Assembly (NCBI RefSeq): GCF_015832195.1
Contig: NW_024037374.1
Span: forward strand, 2,666,001 to 2,730,000
Direction: 5' to 3'
From: Motacilla alba alba
Taxonomy: Eukaryota > Chordata > Aves > Passeriformes > Motacillidae
DNA: 64,000 nucleotides
Shown here: piece by piece, positions 21,096-32,399 of the stretch
Layout of the letters: each line of letters opens with the position of its first letter
Position numbering within the stretch: the stretch's first letter is position 1
Translations under genes and position numbers: made by a program
The notes under the pieces: generated by a model
What the model saw: the letters and a program-made list of their open reading frames with translations, nothing else
The model's database searches: none
What the model was told of the DNA's origin: nothing

Positions 21096-24000
21096 AGGTC
21101 TCCCGTCCACATCTGTGTGTCTTCTTCTCTGCTTGTCGAATGCTCAGCGTTTTCTTGCACTCGATACAGTTTCACATTCTTCACTGAAATCCACCTGTAC
21201 TTTGTACCTGTTAAAACACAAACAAATCCACGTCCCCGCAGGGACTGGAGGATCCTCTCAAAATCCCAAAAATGAAGAATAGGTCTTGATGTGAAAATGA
21301 AACCTTGATCTGTTCTGTTTTGCAAAACTGCATAGAGAAATGCAATACAACAGTAATTAGAAATCAACCAAATAACACAGACTATCAACAGCACGTGTGA
21401 AATCACACAATTATCAAGCACCACAACATTGGACTGTCATCCCAGAGTCTGCAACAGCTGACAAACCTTAAAACAACAGAAGATTGAAGAAATCATGTCC
21501 GGATTCATGTTTCTCCAAGCTTCCTTTCAAAACCAGCTCAGCTGTCATATATGGTCAAATTGCCAAGTCAAAAGGACTTGAATATTCTTTGATGCAGAAA
21601 ACTTCTGGGTTGATTGTCAATCACTCCACCAAGTAGAGCTAAAGCTTGGCCACAGCTCGAACTCTAATTGGTGAGCATCACTTAACACATTCTAAAACAA
21701 GACTCTTAAAAACAACAGTTATGAATAAGAAACCTTAGGATTAAAAATCATTCACACCATGAGATAACATGATAGGGATTCTTCAAATACAACAAACCTC
21801 TTCTTCAGAGATGTGAACTTCGTCACAGTCAGGATTGTGAACCTGGATCTGGACACTGAGAGTGAAAGAAGTGCAGCTGCATGAAAGACTCATCACCTAA
21901 TACAATATTGAAACTCAAAAACCTAAGAACTTAATGTTACAACTGATTTCTCTGCTGAAGTACCTCTGTAATAATGACTGAGAAAAACCATGAGACTGGC
22001 AATCTGGATAGAAAAACCCAAAAAACATGTGAGTTGTTAAGAAATCAAAAGTCAGGATCCTGAAAAGACATGTGTCTTGCAGATGATCACAAAAGAGATA
22101 AAAAATTATCACACAAAGACATGAAAGCCGGCTGTAAATACTACAACAATACCTTAACAATAATTTTTATCAGAAGACAATCTTTTTAAAGCATTCATAT
22201 AACATCAACAACCATCATTATTTATCATTATTACTTATAAAAATTAAAAATAACAAAGGTTACAAACTCAATACCAACAATTCCTAGAACTCTGAACCAT
22301 TGGGAAATCAGCTGATGGCCCCACAGACTCTTTACATGATGTTTTTGTTTCCCTAGGAAGCATTTTTCACAGTAGAAAAACAAAAAAAACCCCAAGAAAT
22401 GACTGATATGAAAAGACCCGTTTAGAAGTTCAACTCATAGGAAACTTTGTTTGACTGGAACATGGAGCTCTGCACTTATGGCATTGTCCATGTCTTCTGC
22501 ATCTGAATCATGGTCCTCTGGCAAATGCTGTTGCCATCACTTCTGTGGAACCTGCCTGTGGAAGAACTGAATTGCCCCATATAACATCTGCTGCTTTTTT
22601 TTTTTTCTGGAGTTGACCCTGTTGAAAAACTGGATAAAACACTGTGAAAATTCTCAGAAGTTTCTCATCCTGCCCTTGGAAAAGTTTCCAGACCTGTTTT
22701 TCCCCAAAAGCCTGCCTGGAATTCTGGCTGCTGTGGTTGCCTAGCAACTCTGACAGAGCGGTGCCTTGAAGGAAATCTCCGCCCTGACCTTGTCCCGTCT
22801 CTGCCTGTGCCTGCTCTGCTGTCCACCAGGATCCGCCTCCCCTGGCTCCGTGCCAACGTCCACAACCGAGCGCGCGATTCTTGTCCCGTCTGTGCCCGTT
22901 TCGCGTCTGCAACATGCGAGCTGCCCCTCCCCGACCAGGTAGGGTTTCGCTCCACCGACACGCGCATGCGCACTGGCACTGCCGCTCCTGGACAAGCATC
23001 CGCCGCGGTTCTGTGCTCTGTCTCAGTGGGCTGCCCTGCCAGCGCCGCCACTGCAGTGTGGGAGCGGCCCCCTGGCCTGCCGGGTGGCCGTCTCCGCAGC
23101 CGCGCAGGCTCTCAGCTTGGAGCGCGTCACGGCACCCTGGGAACGCGCAACCGCCGCGCCCCTGCTTCCCGCCGCCGCTGCCTCTCCTGCCGCTGGCACC
23201 GCGCATGCGCGCACCGCCGCCACCGCCGCAGCTGCAGCTGCTGCCGCTGCGCCCCCGCTGCCGGTGTGGCCCCCCCGCCAGCCTCCGCAACCCCCGCGGC
23301 CGCCTGTGCGGGCCCCCCGGGCTGCCGGCTGACCGGTGCCACCTCAGCATGGGTTCTGTGCCAGCCGCCAAAAAGCAGCTCCTTCTCCCATCCTGCAATC
23401 TCTCTGCTCCCCATCCTGCCGTCGCCTCTCTGACGGGCTGCAATTCTGGGGAACAAGCCACAAAGAAGGCAAAATCCCAGTCCTTCAAGCCGCGCTTTCC
23501 CGCAACTGGAACAGGTGTGCCTGGGCACCCTGTAAGTCCTGAAGGTGATAACGATCCCCCCTCACCTTTTGGTGAGAGTCAGTTCTGTTCCTCCTAATTT
23601 CATAACAGTAAACCCCGTCTGCGGATGGCTAGACAATTCCCTCTCTTGCGGATGGCAAGGAGGCATCCCCCCCCCGACTGGGAGTCATTTCTACTGCCTG
23701 CTGATAAAAGGTACCCCCGCGGCACTCCGCAAAATTTCCTCCAGCATTACTCTCTCTAGAACCAAAAGTTTCAAGGCCTTGTTTTCTTTCCCTGTTGCTA
23801 AATGATAAAGATGTCCATTAATCTCCCTGAGTTGTTCCTGGGAATATGCTTTCCCCATGTTCTTAGTTTTGACTGTTCTCACCAAGAGCTGAATCAACGC
23901 AAGGTCGGTCCGGAGATGGTCCTGGTCCCTGTCCAGCAGTTTTTCAGGCGAGGAATTCCAGACGTGCATTTCTGGTTTTCTTCCTCTCCGGGCTGCTCTC

Positions 24001-24131
24001 GAGGCGATTTTGTCTCGGTGATGTTTTTGTTTCGGGCTCTCTGCTCTCTCTCTCTGGAACTTCGGAGTGTGCCTTCCTCCCATATTGGGGTTGGAGGTCG
24101 TCTGATGGTTTTATATCTTTGCTTCAGTCGT
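21096..24131 (-). other. Leader, CpG-rich and AT-rich tract of ERV-N1
   Basis: The reverse complement of 16,129-19,145. It holds the 130-codon leader frame (24,083-23,691), CpG-rich tract (about 23,530-22,735; NRF1-like GCGCATGCGC at 23,201-23,210 and 22,962-22,971; X-box-like palindrome at 22,736-22,748), exon-like stretch (about 22,735-22,430) and AT-rich part (22,430-21,100). A 326-codon frame crosses the CpG-rich part (23,488-22,508), but stops interrupt the same frame in the other two copies, so I do not call it a gene. It occupies the place of gag. Confidence 0.6.
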
Positions 24132-24149
24132 GCCGACCCAGGGACGCCA
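24132..24149 (-). promoter_or_regulatory. Primer binding site of ERV-N1 (tRNA-Asn type)
   Basis: Reverse complement TGGCGTCCCTGGGTCGGC, identical to the N2 site and two bases inside the 5' LTR. Confidence 0.8.
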
Positions 24150-24151
24150 GA

Positions 24152-24816
24152 TGTGGGGTTTCACCCCCGGATTGGGATGACCCCGAAAGATGGAAAAGTC
24201 CCTCCTCCAACCCATGCCTTCGAAGAAAGACTCAGTAGTCTTCTGTTGTCTGTTCTCAAGGTTGTTTATTGTTGGTTATCTACAAGATTCTTCTCCCTGA
24301 ACTGCTGTGGCCCGTTCAGCAGCTCAGACAAAGGCACTCTGCCCTCTCAGGGGTCTGGTGCTATCTTTTATATCATATATTACGTACTACATGTTTATGC
24401 TTTTTCTCCAATACCTACTATCTATATTGAATGGTGACTTTCTACTCTAGACCAATCTGTGAGGGCCAACACCACCAAAGACATGGAGGCTAGGAAGGAG
24501 AAAGAAAGAGGACAGGGCACACCCAAGTCCCTCCATCTTAGATCTCCTGACCCCCATGTACAAAACTTGGACCCCTGCGTACAAGGCTTAAAACCCCCCT
24601 GTACAGCACTCAGAAATCCTTCCTTTCACTTCGTGACTACTTCTACTATACTATCTAACTTTTGTGACTTCTTGTTCTTCCTGCAAAGTTGGTATACTGT
24701 TCCATGGGTCAGATTCAAAGCCACAGGGGTCTCTGGCTGCATGCCAGGGTCTCAGATGCTTTTGACCTGGGTCTGGAACGTCCGAGAATGTCTGTGGGAC
24801 ATTCTGAGTTCCGACA
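24152..24816 (-). mobile_element. 5' LTR associated with ERV-N1
   Basis: 665 bp. The start of U3 (TGTCGGAACTCAG...) is N1/N3-like, while the middle carries CAGACCCCTGAGAGG as in both N2 LTRs. It thus looks mosaic. The flank to its right (TGTGTG) does not match the flank of the 3' LTR. Confidence 0.88.
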
Positions 24817-24985
24817 TGTGTGCAAAATACAGAAAATAAACAGAAACTTTCCTGTACTCAGCACGCACAGCTTTGGGAGGAGCTCTCCCCCGTGCATCCG
24901 GCTGAATCAAGAATGCTGCTTCCTAATGCTGCATTGCTGTTGAGGAGTTTTCTGTTTTAGTGAATTTTTGGCAGCACTCCCACTG
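24817..24985 (+). mobile_element. LTR fragment of another retrovirus
   Basis: Contains an AGCTTTGGGAGGAGCTCTCC block, a GTGCATCCGGCTGAATCAAG stretch (a degraded AATAAA) and an ATGCTGCTTCC block, resembling the R/U5 of avian class II LTRs as I remember them. Exact ends are unknown. It abuts the N1 5' LTR, so N1 or a rearrangement broke it. Confidence 0.45.
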
Positions 24986-26725
24986 CCTTGGAAAGCTCTG
25001 TCTCCTGCTGTTCACAAACAGAGAAGGGCTGGTGGCAGATGTGGGGGTCAGAGGCTGCCTGGGGCACAGTGACCATGAAATAATCAAGTTTTCAATGTCC
25101 TATGAGAGAAGGAGGGGCAGCAACAAAACTTCTGCACTGTAATTAGGAAGGGCAGTCTTTGGCCTGTTCAGGATGCTGATTTGGGGAGTACTGAATCGGG
25201 TACTGATTCTTTAAAGGGAAACAGCCCTTAAAAACAAAGGGGTCCAGGAAGGATGGACGCATTTCAAGAAAATAATCTTAAGGAGGAAGGAGCCGCCTGT
25301 CCCAGTGTGGCAAAAGATGAGCAAGTCAGGAAAATCAACAGCGTAGCTGCCCATGGAGCTTGTGTGGATGCTGAGGGGAAAATCGGGCAGCAATGCCGGA
25401 AGTGTTTAAGGATGTCTTTAGTTTATGCAGAAAGAAAAGGTGAGAGGTGAAATCTCAATTTGAACTTAACATGAAGGCTTCTGCAAAAAAAAATGTTCTT
25501 ATTAAAAAAATTATAACAAAAGGAGGGATAAGGAGAACTTCTACTCCATTGGATACCATGGAGAATAGAGAAACTAAAGATAAGGAAAAGGCTGAGTTAC
25601 TTAAGATCTTGCCTGTTTCAATTTTCAATATTAGGACAGGTTGTCCTCAGGACAAGTGTTCTCCTGCGCTGGTAGATGGCACAGGGAGCAGAGCAGCCCC
25701 CTGGAATCCAGGAGGAAGCAGCTGCTGACCTGCTGAGCCACTCAGATGCTCACAGGTGTCTCTGGGATCAAATGGGATCCATCCCAAGGGGATGAGGGAG
25801 CTGGTGGATGAGCTCCCCAAGCTGCTCTCCATCATTTCCCATCAGTCCTGGCTCAGCAGGGAGGTTCCAGAGGACTGGAGGTGCCAGTGTGACTCCATCC
25901 CCAAGAAGGGCTGGAAGGAGGATCTGGGGAACTCCAGGCCTGCCAGCCTGACCTCGGTGCCTGGCAAGTTTATGGAACAGATCACCTTGAGCGCCATCAC
26001 AGGGCACCCACAGGATGGCCGAGGGATCAGAGCCAGCCAGTGTGGATTTCAATATCTGCATTGATGATCTGCATGAGGGGATTAAGTCCACCATCAGCAA
26101 ATTTGCAGATGACAACAAGTATTCTGTGAGTGTTGATCTGCTGGAGGGCAGGAGGGCTCTGCACAGGGACCTGGAAAGGCTGGATCAAGGGAACAAATCC
26201 AACAAGGTGAGGTTTAACAAGTCCAAGTGCCAGGTCCTGCACTTTGGCCACAACAACACCTGCAGCACCACAGGCTGGGGACAGAGTGGCTGGACAGCAG
26301 CCAGGCAGAAAGGGAGCTGCAGGGACTGCTGGACAGCAGGCTGGACATGAGGCAGCAGTGTGCCCAGGTGGCCAAGAAGGCCAATGGCTCCTGGCCTGGA
26401 TCAGGAATGGTGTGGCCAGCAGGAGCAGGGCAGTGATTCTTGCCCTGTGCTGGGCACTGGTCGGGCAGCACCTCGAGTGCTGTGTCCAGTTCTGGAGCCC
26501 CAATTTAGGAAGGACAATTTGAAGGGGCTGGAGCGTGTCCAGAAAAGGGCAACAAGGCTGGGGAGGGTCTAAAGCACAAGTCCTGTGAGGAGAAGCTGAG
26601 GGACCTGGGGTTGTTCATCCTGGAGAAGAGAAGGCTCATGGTAGACAAGGCGGTGTCAGGACACAGGTTGGACTTGATGATCTCCAAGGACTTTTCCAAC
26701 CTTGCTGATTCTGGGATTCTCTGAA
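24986..26725 (+). pseudogene. CR1 LINE, 3' half of ORF2 and 3' end
   Basis: Decayed CR1 retrotransposon. Conserved peptides in changing frames include the endonuclease end (GLVADVGVRGCLGHSDHEII, near 25,030-25,090), the RT start (SIISHQSWLSREVPEDWRC, 25,830-25,885), the LTSVPGKFMEQI block (25,950-25,985) and FADD in KFADDNKYS (near 26,100-26,125). The C-terminal VRFNKSKCQVLHFG block follows at about 26,205-26,245. It ends with the CR1 tail GGACTTGATGATCTCCAAGG near 26,670. Multiple stops, frameshifts and an internal deletion before 26,030 make it dead. CR1 is the main LINE of birds. Confidence 0.88.
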
Positions 26726-28014
26726 ACCACCCTTGGAGCAGTTGCACAATGAGCCCCGGGCCTCCTCTGCAGAAGCTCCAGCAGCCCAGGTGCCTCAGCT
26801 TCTCCTGCCAGCCCCAAAGCCCATCCTGTCAGTCCTGCAGAGCCTCTGCAGCTCCTCCTCACTGCCCAGAACAGGGAGCCCCACAGGCAGACACAGCAGC
26901 CCAGATGGGCCCCCCTGGCCTGGGCTGCCTCTGGCAAGGGAGCAGCAGGAGGCACTGCAGGAGCCTGCAGACAATTGCTGCAGCACTTTTAGGATGATCC
27001 AGCTCCCCAAGGGCCGTTCCCATGGGGCCAAGTCAGGAACTGCAATGGGGAGTGGGGCCAGAGAGGAAAGGGCAAACAGGGATGGGCTGTTTGCAGGGAG
27101 GGAATAATGGTGGACAATAGGAAGAAATTTGTACAAGGGATGAGTAAAGAAAAAAAGGTGAAGCAAAGGAAATGCTCATGGCAGTTTGGGGGTGGTGGCC
27201 AGGCAGCCCTGGCTCTGAGCAACAGCGTCTGCAGTGGGACAGGAAACTCCCAGCTGATGGGAACAAACTTTCTGGCTGACTGCAGAGGCCATGACAAAGC
27301 TGAGTGCTTTCCCTGGCGTCCCCCAGCCCTTGCTGGCTCCAGGGGCTGATGGCATTTGCGCTCCCTCAGGTTGATGTCCCCACAGCAACAGCATGGGGCT
27401 GCTCACGGGGGTTTTCTGTGCTCAGCATTGGCCTGGCCGTGTTCTGGAGAGAGCCTGGGCAAGGAGGCTGGAGCCCCCAGGCCCTGGCCTGAGACGTCAG
27501 CGCTGCCCCAGCAGTGCCCATGGCCTGTCCCTGCTGCAGCCCCAGCACTGCCACCCCCAGCACTGTGCCCAGCCCCGAGAGCACTCAGGCCCTACAGCAA
27601 CACCAGGGCCACCAGGGCAGCGGGGCAGGGCCACGGCAGCAGCACTGCCAACACCAAGCGCTGCTGCTGCTGGGCACAGCTGCTGGGCCAGCACTGATCT
27701 GCCCCCAGCTCTGCACACAGACATTGCTGCTGCAGCTCCAGAGAAGGCAACCAAAGGACATCTCTGCAGAAAACTCTGCTGGGAGATCCTTTAGTTCCTT
27801 TAAAGCCACCAAGAGCACAGCCCCTCATTGAAACAGTCTGTGGTTACAGGGAAGGTGGAGTGAAACAAAGTCAAGAAATGCCACAAACAATCACATTTCT
27901 TTGTAGACACCCTTGAAAAGGTAAAACGAAGAAAAAGTACTTCCATATTGAAAGCAACAAGAACTATCAAAGATGACTTTTATTACAAGTGTTTTGCAGA
28001 AATTGGCCAGCAGT
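26726..28014. other. Downstream flank of the olfactory receptor, no gene seen
   Basis: GC-rich until about 27,830, with CAGCA-rich stretches (27,480-27,760), then A-rich. Several overlapping frames exist on both strands, but none has a recognisable domain. The last ~180 bases before the receptor stop may be its 3' UTR on the minus strand; I see no certain polyadenylation signal. Confidence 0.5.
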
Positions 28015-28947
28015 TTAATGTTTCTGAAAGCATCCAGTCATCAGTCTCCACACTGCAGCCTTGAGCTCCTGGTTCCTCAGGCTGTAGATGAGGGGGTTCA
28101 GGGCTGGAGGCACCACCGAGTACAGAACTGACAGGGCCAGATCCAAGGACTGGGACGAGATGGAGGTTGGCTTCAGGTAGGCAAATGTTCCAGTGCTGAT
28201 GAACAGGCAGACCACAGCCAGGTGAGGGAGGCAGGTGGAAAAAGCTTTGTGCCGTCCCTGCTCAGAGGGGATCCTCAGCACAGCCCTGAAGATCTGCACA
28301 TAGGAGAAAACTATGAACACAAAACAGCCAAATTCCAAACAGGCACCAACAGCAAGAAGCGCAAGTTCCCTAAGATAAGATTTGGAGCAGGAGAGCTTGA
28401 GGATCTGTGGGATTTCACAGAAGAACTGGCCCAGGACATTGCCATGGCACAGGGGCAGGGAAAATGTATTGATAGTGTGTAGCAGTGAATAGAGAAAGGC
28501 ACTGGCCCAGGCAGCTGCTGCCATGTGGGCACAAGCTCTGCTGCCCAGCAGGGTCCCGTAGTGCAGGGGTTTGCAGATGGACACGTAGCGGTCGTAGCAC
28601 ATGATGGTCAGGAGGGAAAATTCTGTTAAAGCAAAGAAAACAAAAAAAAATAGCTGAGCAGCACATCCTGTGTAGGAGATGGTGCTGGTGTCCCAGAGGG
28701 AATTGTGCATGGCTTTGGGGACAGTGGTGCAGATGGAGCCCAGGTCAGTGAGGGCCAGGTTGAGCAGGAAGAAGAACATGGGCGTGTGCAGGTGCTGGCC
28801 GCAGGCTACGGCGCTGATGATGAGGCCGTTGCCCAGGAGGGCAGCCAGGGAGATGCCCAGCAAGAGGCAGAAGTGCAGCAGCTGCAGCTGCCGCGTGTCT
28901 GCCAATGCCAGCAGGAGGAAGTGGCTGATGGAGCTGCTGTTGGACAT
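28015..28947 (-). CDS. Olfactory receptor, avian OR14-like, intact
   Basis: Single-exon, 310-residue G protein-coupled receptor, expected to bind odorants at the cilia of olfactory neurons and signal through Golf and cAMP. Seven hydrophobic segments are visible. Family hallmarks: an N-terminal NSS glycosylation site, GNGLI in TM1, LHTPMFFFL before TM2, MCYDRYVSICKPLHY at the end of TM3, the SYVQIF end of TM5, KAFSTCLPHLAVV at TM6 and PALNPLIYSLRNQELKAA closing TM7. Conserved loop cysteines are present. The ATG at 28,947 fits the usual 310-320 residue length; the open frame reaches 29,067 with no typical receptor sequence there. The chicken/songbird gamma-c (OR14) expansion has such members in repeat-rich clusters. 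No stop or frameshift is seen. Confidence 0.93.
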   Translation of the reverse strand: MSNSSSISHFLLLALADTRQLQLLHFCLLLGISLAALLGNGLIISAVACGQHLHTPMFFFLLNLALTDLGSICTTVPKAMHNSLWDTSTISYTGCAAQLFFFVFFALTEFSLLTIMCYDRYVSICKPLHYGTLLGSRACAHMAAAAWASAFLYSLLHTINTFSLPLCHGNVLGQFFCEIPQILKLSCSKSYLRELALLAVGACLEFGCFVFIVFSYVQIFRAVLRIPSEQGRHKAFSTCLPHLAVVCLFISTGTFAYLKPTSISSQSLDLALSVLYSVVPPALNPLIYSLRNQELKAAVWRLMTGCFQKH

Positions 28948-30459
28948 TTCCTGGGGCTGGGACACAGGGACCTGTTCATGGAGAAAGGACAGTGACAAAT
29001 CAGGAGAGGCTGCTTTGAACCAAACCTGGGCCATTCCCTGTAGCCTGTCCCGCTGGAACTCACCCACCCTGTTCGTTCTCTGGGAAAACCTTCACCCAGG
29101 TCCCTGCCTGAGCTCCAGTTGTGCTGGCTGAGTGTGCCAGAAGCAGCCAGGCCTCTGCGTGGGGCCCCTTGAGGAGCCATCCCTGCCCTGGGGCCCTGGG
29201 TTTGTGGCCCTGTGGAGGGACAAGGCTGGATATTCAGGATTTTTCAGTGGAATCACTCCCAATGCAGACAGGCTTGGTAGCATCTCCATTCCCAAGACCA
29301 AAGACATGGATGCCAGGAAAGAGATATAGGGAATTTTTCCTGCCCACACATCATTCCTGGCTCTCTGAGGTCAGAAATCCCCAGCATTTCTGCTGCACTC
29401 AGAGTTTGCCACTGAGAGATGGGAGAGGCAAAGGATTCCCTGGGGCTCAGGGAAGGTGAGGGGCTGCATGGGCTTGTTCCCAGCTGCCCTGGCTTTGCGC
29501 CTTTGGCTGCAATCAGAGCACAATCACACTCCTGAGTCACCCTGGGATAAACCAGACCCTGCCCAGAGCAGACAGATCCCTGAATGTCTCACCCTCTCTA
29601 AAGGTCTCTGGGCAAGGTCTCAGCACCCCCTTGTGCCAAGGACACTCACGGCTCCCTTGGCAAACCCAGCAGCATTTCCTCAGCTCTGGCAGCTCTGCCC
29701 TTCCCCGGGGAACATTCAGGGAACTCCCAGAGGCTCTGGCACAGATCTGCACCCAGGAGGGCAGCTCAGAGCTTGCAAGGGCACAGCAAGGAGATCCCTG
29801 GCTGTGCCCATGATGGGATCTCAGCGAGGGGGCTCAGCTCATTCCCCTTTCCCATGGACTGCTTTGCCCACAGCCCCACAGGTGCCAGGGAAGCTTGGAC
29901 ACCCCATTCCCATGGACACCCCTGCCTGGCAGCAATGCCAAGGGCAGTGCCTGACTCAGCTGCTGCAAATGCCAGAGCCTCCCTGAGAGCAGCAGATAAC
30001 AGTGACAATACCAGGGCAGTGCAGAAGCAAGAGAAGATGTTGTGGTGCTGTGCCTGAGAGGGCAGGGCAGAGACAGCCAGGCACTCAGGACAGTGTTCCC
30101 GGGCCCAGCTGTGCCCGACACCTCCCACACACCAACAGTGCCCTCCTGCCCCCAGCACTGCTCTCTTCAGCCCCCTCTCCTTCCCTGAGCATCTCCCTGG
30201 GCCTGGACATTCCCTCCTGAGAGGAGCCTTGTCCCTGCCAGCACTCACAGAGCCCATCCCACCCTGTGTGCCCTCGCCCCGGCCCTACAGAAACCTGCCT
30301 GTGTGCAGGGCCCTGGCTGGGGCAGGCTCTGGCTGCAGGTGGGCAAGGGCAGCTCAGGAGAGCCCTGCTGGGCCCTGCAGAGGTGATGCTGCTGCTGTCC
30401 AGGGCTGAGCAGTGGCTGAGGGCCCTTTGGGAGGCTCCCAGCAGAGAGACTGACCACCC
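28948..30459. other. Upstream flank of the olfactory receptor, no gene seen
   Basis: This GC-moderate region should hold the receptor's non-coding first exon(s) and promoter on the minus strand, but I cannot place them. Open frames of up to 176 codons on both strands overlap and show no domain. Confidence 0.45.
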
Positions 30460-30570
30460 AAAGTTACAGTTCTGGAGTCTCTGGAAATGTTCAAACATTC
30501 CTTTGATGATCCTGCTTTGTGTCCCTTTCAGCTCAGAATGTTCTGTCATTCTGGGATTACAATTCCTGTT
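30460..30570 (+). mobile_element. CR1 3' tail fragment
   Basis: GGAGTCTCTGGAAATGTTCA, then TTTGATGATCCTGC and a TTCTGTCATTCTGGGATTAC ending resemble the last ~100 bases of a CR1 element. An A-rich run follows at 30,600. Confidence 0.5.
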
Positions 30571-30599
30571 CTGCTTCTCTCGTACCCCTGTTGTCTATA

Positions 30600-31180
30600 A
30601 TCAAAAAAGAAAAAAAAAAACAACAAAGCAAAAAAAACCCCAAACCAAACCCTAGCAATAATGTTAGAGCAGTAAAGTGTGAGACAGACATTTATTGGAA
30701 GCTTCCAGGTGTCCCAGTGGGCATGGGACACATCTGAGCACCTGATTTCAACAATTGATTAAGGTTGATAATTTAGGATATTGAACAGGAATATCCAATA
30801 GCTGATTCAGTTGCCCCACTTACACACCCCTGGCTCAACCCATTGGACTAGGTCCAAATGCTTCTTTGCCCCATTTTTTGTCATGACTGCTGACATTCTG
30901 GTCAAAAACCAAAATGTTTTTCTTGTAGGGCCTCTTCCTGATAATAAGACTATACAGTATTTCAGGAATGTATTTAGACAATCAGCCTATTGTTCTAAAA
31001 TCTAAGAGAAAAGTTAGGAATTATACTAGAGGTAATTAGGGGTTATAGTTATATCAGTATGTATTAGTAGTTTAATGGAGGTAATTAGGAGTTTTTTAAA
31101 GTTAAGTCAGGATTATAGATTTATAACTGTATAGTATTACTTTACAGAACTACGAATATATACAAAAAATGCAAAAAAAT
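30600..31180 (-). mobile_element. Possible LTR, minus orientation
   Basis: On the minus strand a CCAATAAATG polyadenylation-type signal (about 30,690) follows AT-rich sequence with TATA-like words. The remainder is AT-rich with repeated GGTAATTAGG words. No clear ends or duplications, so this is tentative. Confidence 0.35.
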
Positions 31181-31989
31181 GAAAAAATCTTTTTGTCATC
31201 ACTCCAACCTTTCCACTCTGCTCCAAGTAGGAAAATGAAAACAGTCTGTGGAAAGCTCCTGATTTTTCCAGCAATCCCAGGCTTACCTTCCTTGGGAAAT
31301 GTCCTCCGGAGCTGTGCCCAGGCTGGTCTGGAGCTGGGAGCAGCCCTGCCCCACCCAGCCCCTCTCAGCAGCAGCACCTGCCCTGCTCAGGGTGGCTCCT
31401 TCCCCCCACAGCTTCTCCCCAGCGCTGGGAGCAGCTCCCCGGGCCGGCTGAGAGCGGTCCCTGGCAGGCAGCAGAGTCCCTGCCCCAGCACAGTGCCCTG
31501 GGCTGCAGGAGCCTGCTCTGCAGGACAGCCCTGGGCACCCCTGGCTGCTCTGCACAAGAGACAATCAGAGAATGTACTCACAGCGTCTGTAGGCATTGGG
31601 ATGTTCCAGCTGTAGGAGATCACTGCAGGAGCTGCAGCTGCATTGTCCTGCAGCCAGAGGTTCCTGTGCCAAGGGCTGGCAGGGATTCTGCCCCAGGCAC
31701 TTCTCAGCACCTTGCCAGCCCTGACTGATTGAAGCTCTCTGTGCCTCTGGGCTGTGCCCGGGCTGGCTGCAGGCAGTGCTCCAGCCCTGCTGGGCTGTGC
31801 ACTGGAGCTTCTCATCAGGAGAAATGTGCTTTTGAAGCTCTTCTTGATTCCCAGGAGCTGCCTCTGTGCCAGCAGCCCGGCCCAGCTCAGCAGCACAGAC
31901 ACAGCACAAGGACTTTAATGACCCTCTTGGGCTTTGTGCTCACGCCCTGAACATCAGGCCCTGAGAGGCAGCTGAAGAAACCTCTGCAG
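31181..31989. other. Unassigned GC-rich sequence
   Basis: No gene recognised. Overlapping frames on both strands (for example 31,387-31,902 minus, 171 codons) lack domains. Confidence 0.4.
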
Positions 31990-32260
31990 AACTCCAAGTC
32001 AGAACCCAACTCCAAAGTTTCTTGGACTTTTAATGGGTCCCACTGAGGGACACAACTGAGAAAGTGTCCCCAGGCCCCAGGCAGAGCAGAGAACTGCAGG
32101 CAGTGATGACAGGTGGGGACAAAGAGAAGCCAAGGCTTGGTGCCCTGGGGCACAGCAGACTCTGTGCCACCAAGGGCTGCCAGGAGACACCTTGTCCTGA
32201 AGCACTGGGGCCTCCTGGCACAGCCCCAGCCAGGCTGGCCACTGGCAGCCCCTTGTCCTG
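31990..32260 (-). repeat. Inverted fragment of the segment A GC-rich unit
   Basis: The reverse complement contains CTGGGGACACTTTCTCAGTT and GTCATCACTGCCTGCAGTTC, matching about 690-830 of A1 (also 44,700-44,820 and 57,550-57,670). Confidence 0.7.
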
Positions 32261-32399
32261 CCCTCAGCATCCCCCCTAGCCCACATGCCAGTGGCCTCAA
32301 GGATCTGCTGGAAGGAGTCCCTGGGGAACCTTGCTCAGCAATGGCCCTGGGGGCTCCTTCATGCTCCCAGGGACTGCAGGGTTTTCAAAGGACTTTGGC

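Larger units (their letters stand above)
11717..24816 (-). mobile_element. ERV-N1: class II (betaretrovirus-like) provirus, interrupted
   Basis: Minus-strand provirus, 13,100 bp overall and about 8,467 bp once the nested ERV-N2 and one target-site copy are subtracted. Order in its own direction: 5' LTR, tRNA-Asn-type primer site, leader with a 130-codon frame, CpG-rich and AT-rich tract, pro with dUTPase-like domain, pol, env, polypurine tract, 3' LTR. The family call rests on a dUTPase-protease fusion, RNase H and integrase motifs of class II type and the 6-bp target duplication of its relative N2. Pol lacks the RT fingers and palm, frames are broken in pol and env, and gag is not recognisable, so it cannot encode a functional virus. 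Flanking hexamers (plus strand CACAAC left, TGTGTG right) do not match, so the two LTRs may not come from one insertion. Confidence 0.85.

Noticed and set aside
22508..23597. Open frames of 326 (minus) and 238 (plus) codons across the CpG-rich tract
   Set aside because: Stops are rare in very GC-rich DNA. The frames overlap on both strands and are interrupted at different places in the N2 and N3 copies.
25756..26503. Cellular genes suggested by frames of 102-158 codons
   Set aside because: The plus frames are pieces of CR1 ORF2 and the minus frames are their shadows.
27356..27831. Proline/alanine- and cysteine-rich frames downstream of the receptor
   Set aside because: Overlapping frames on both strands in CAGCA-rich sequence; no domain, no shared start.
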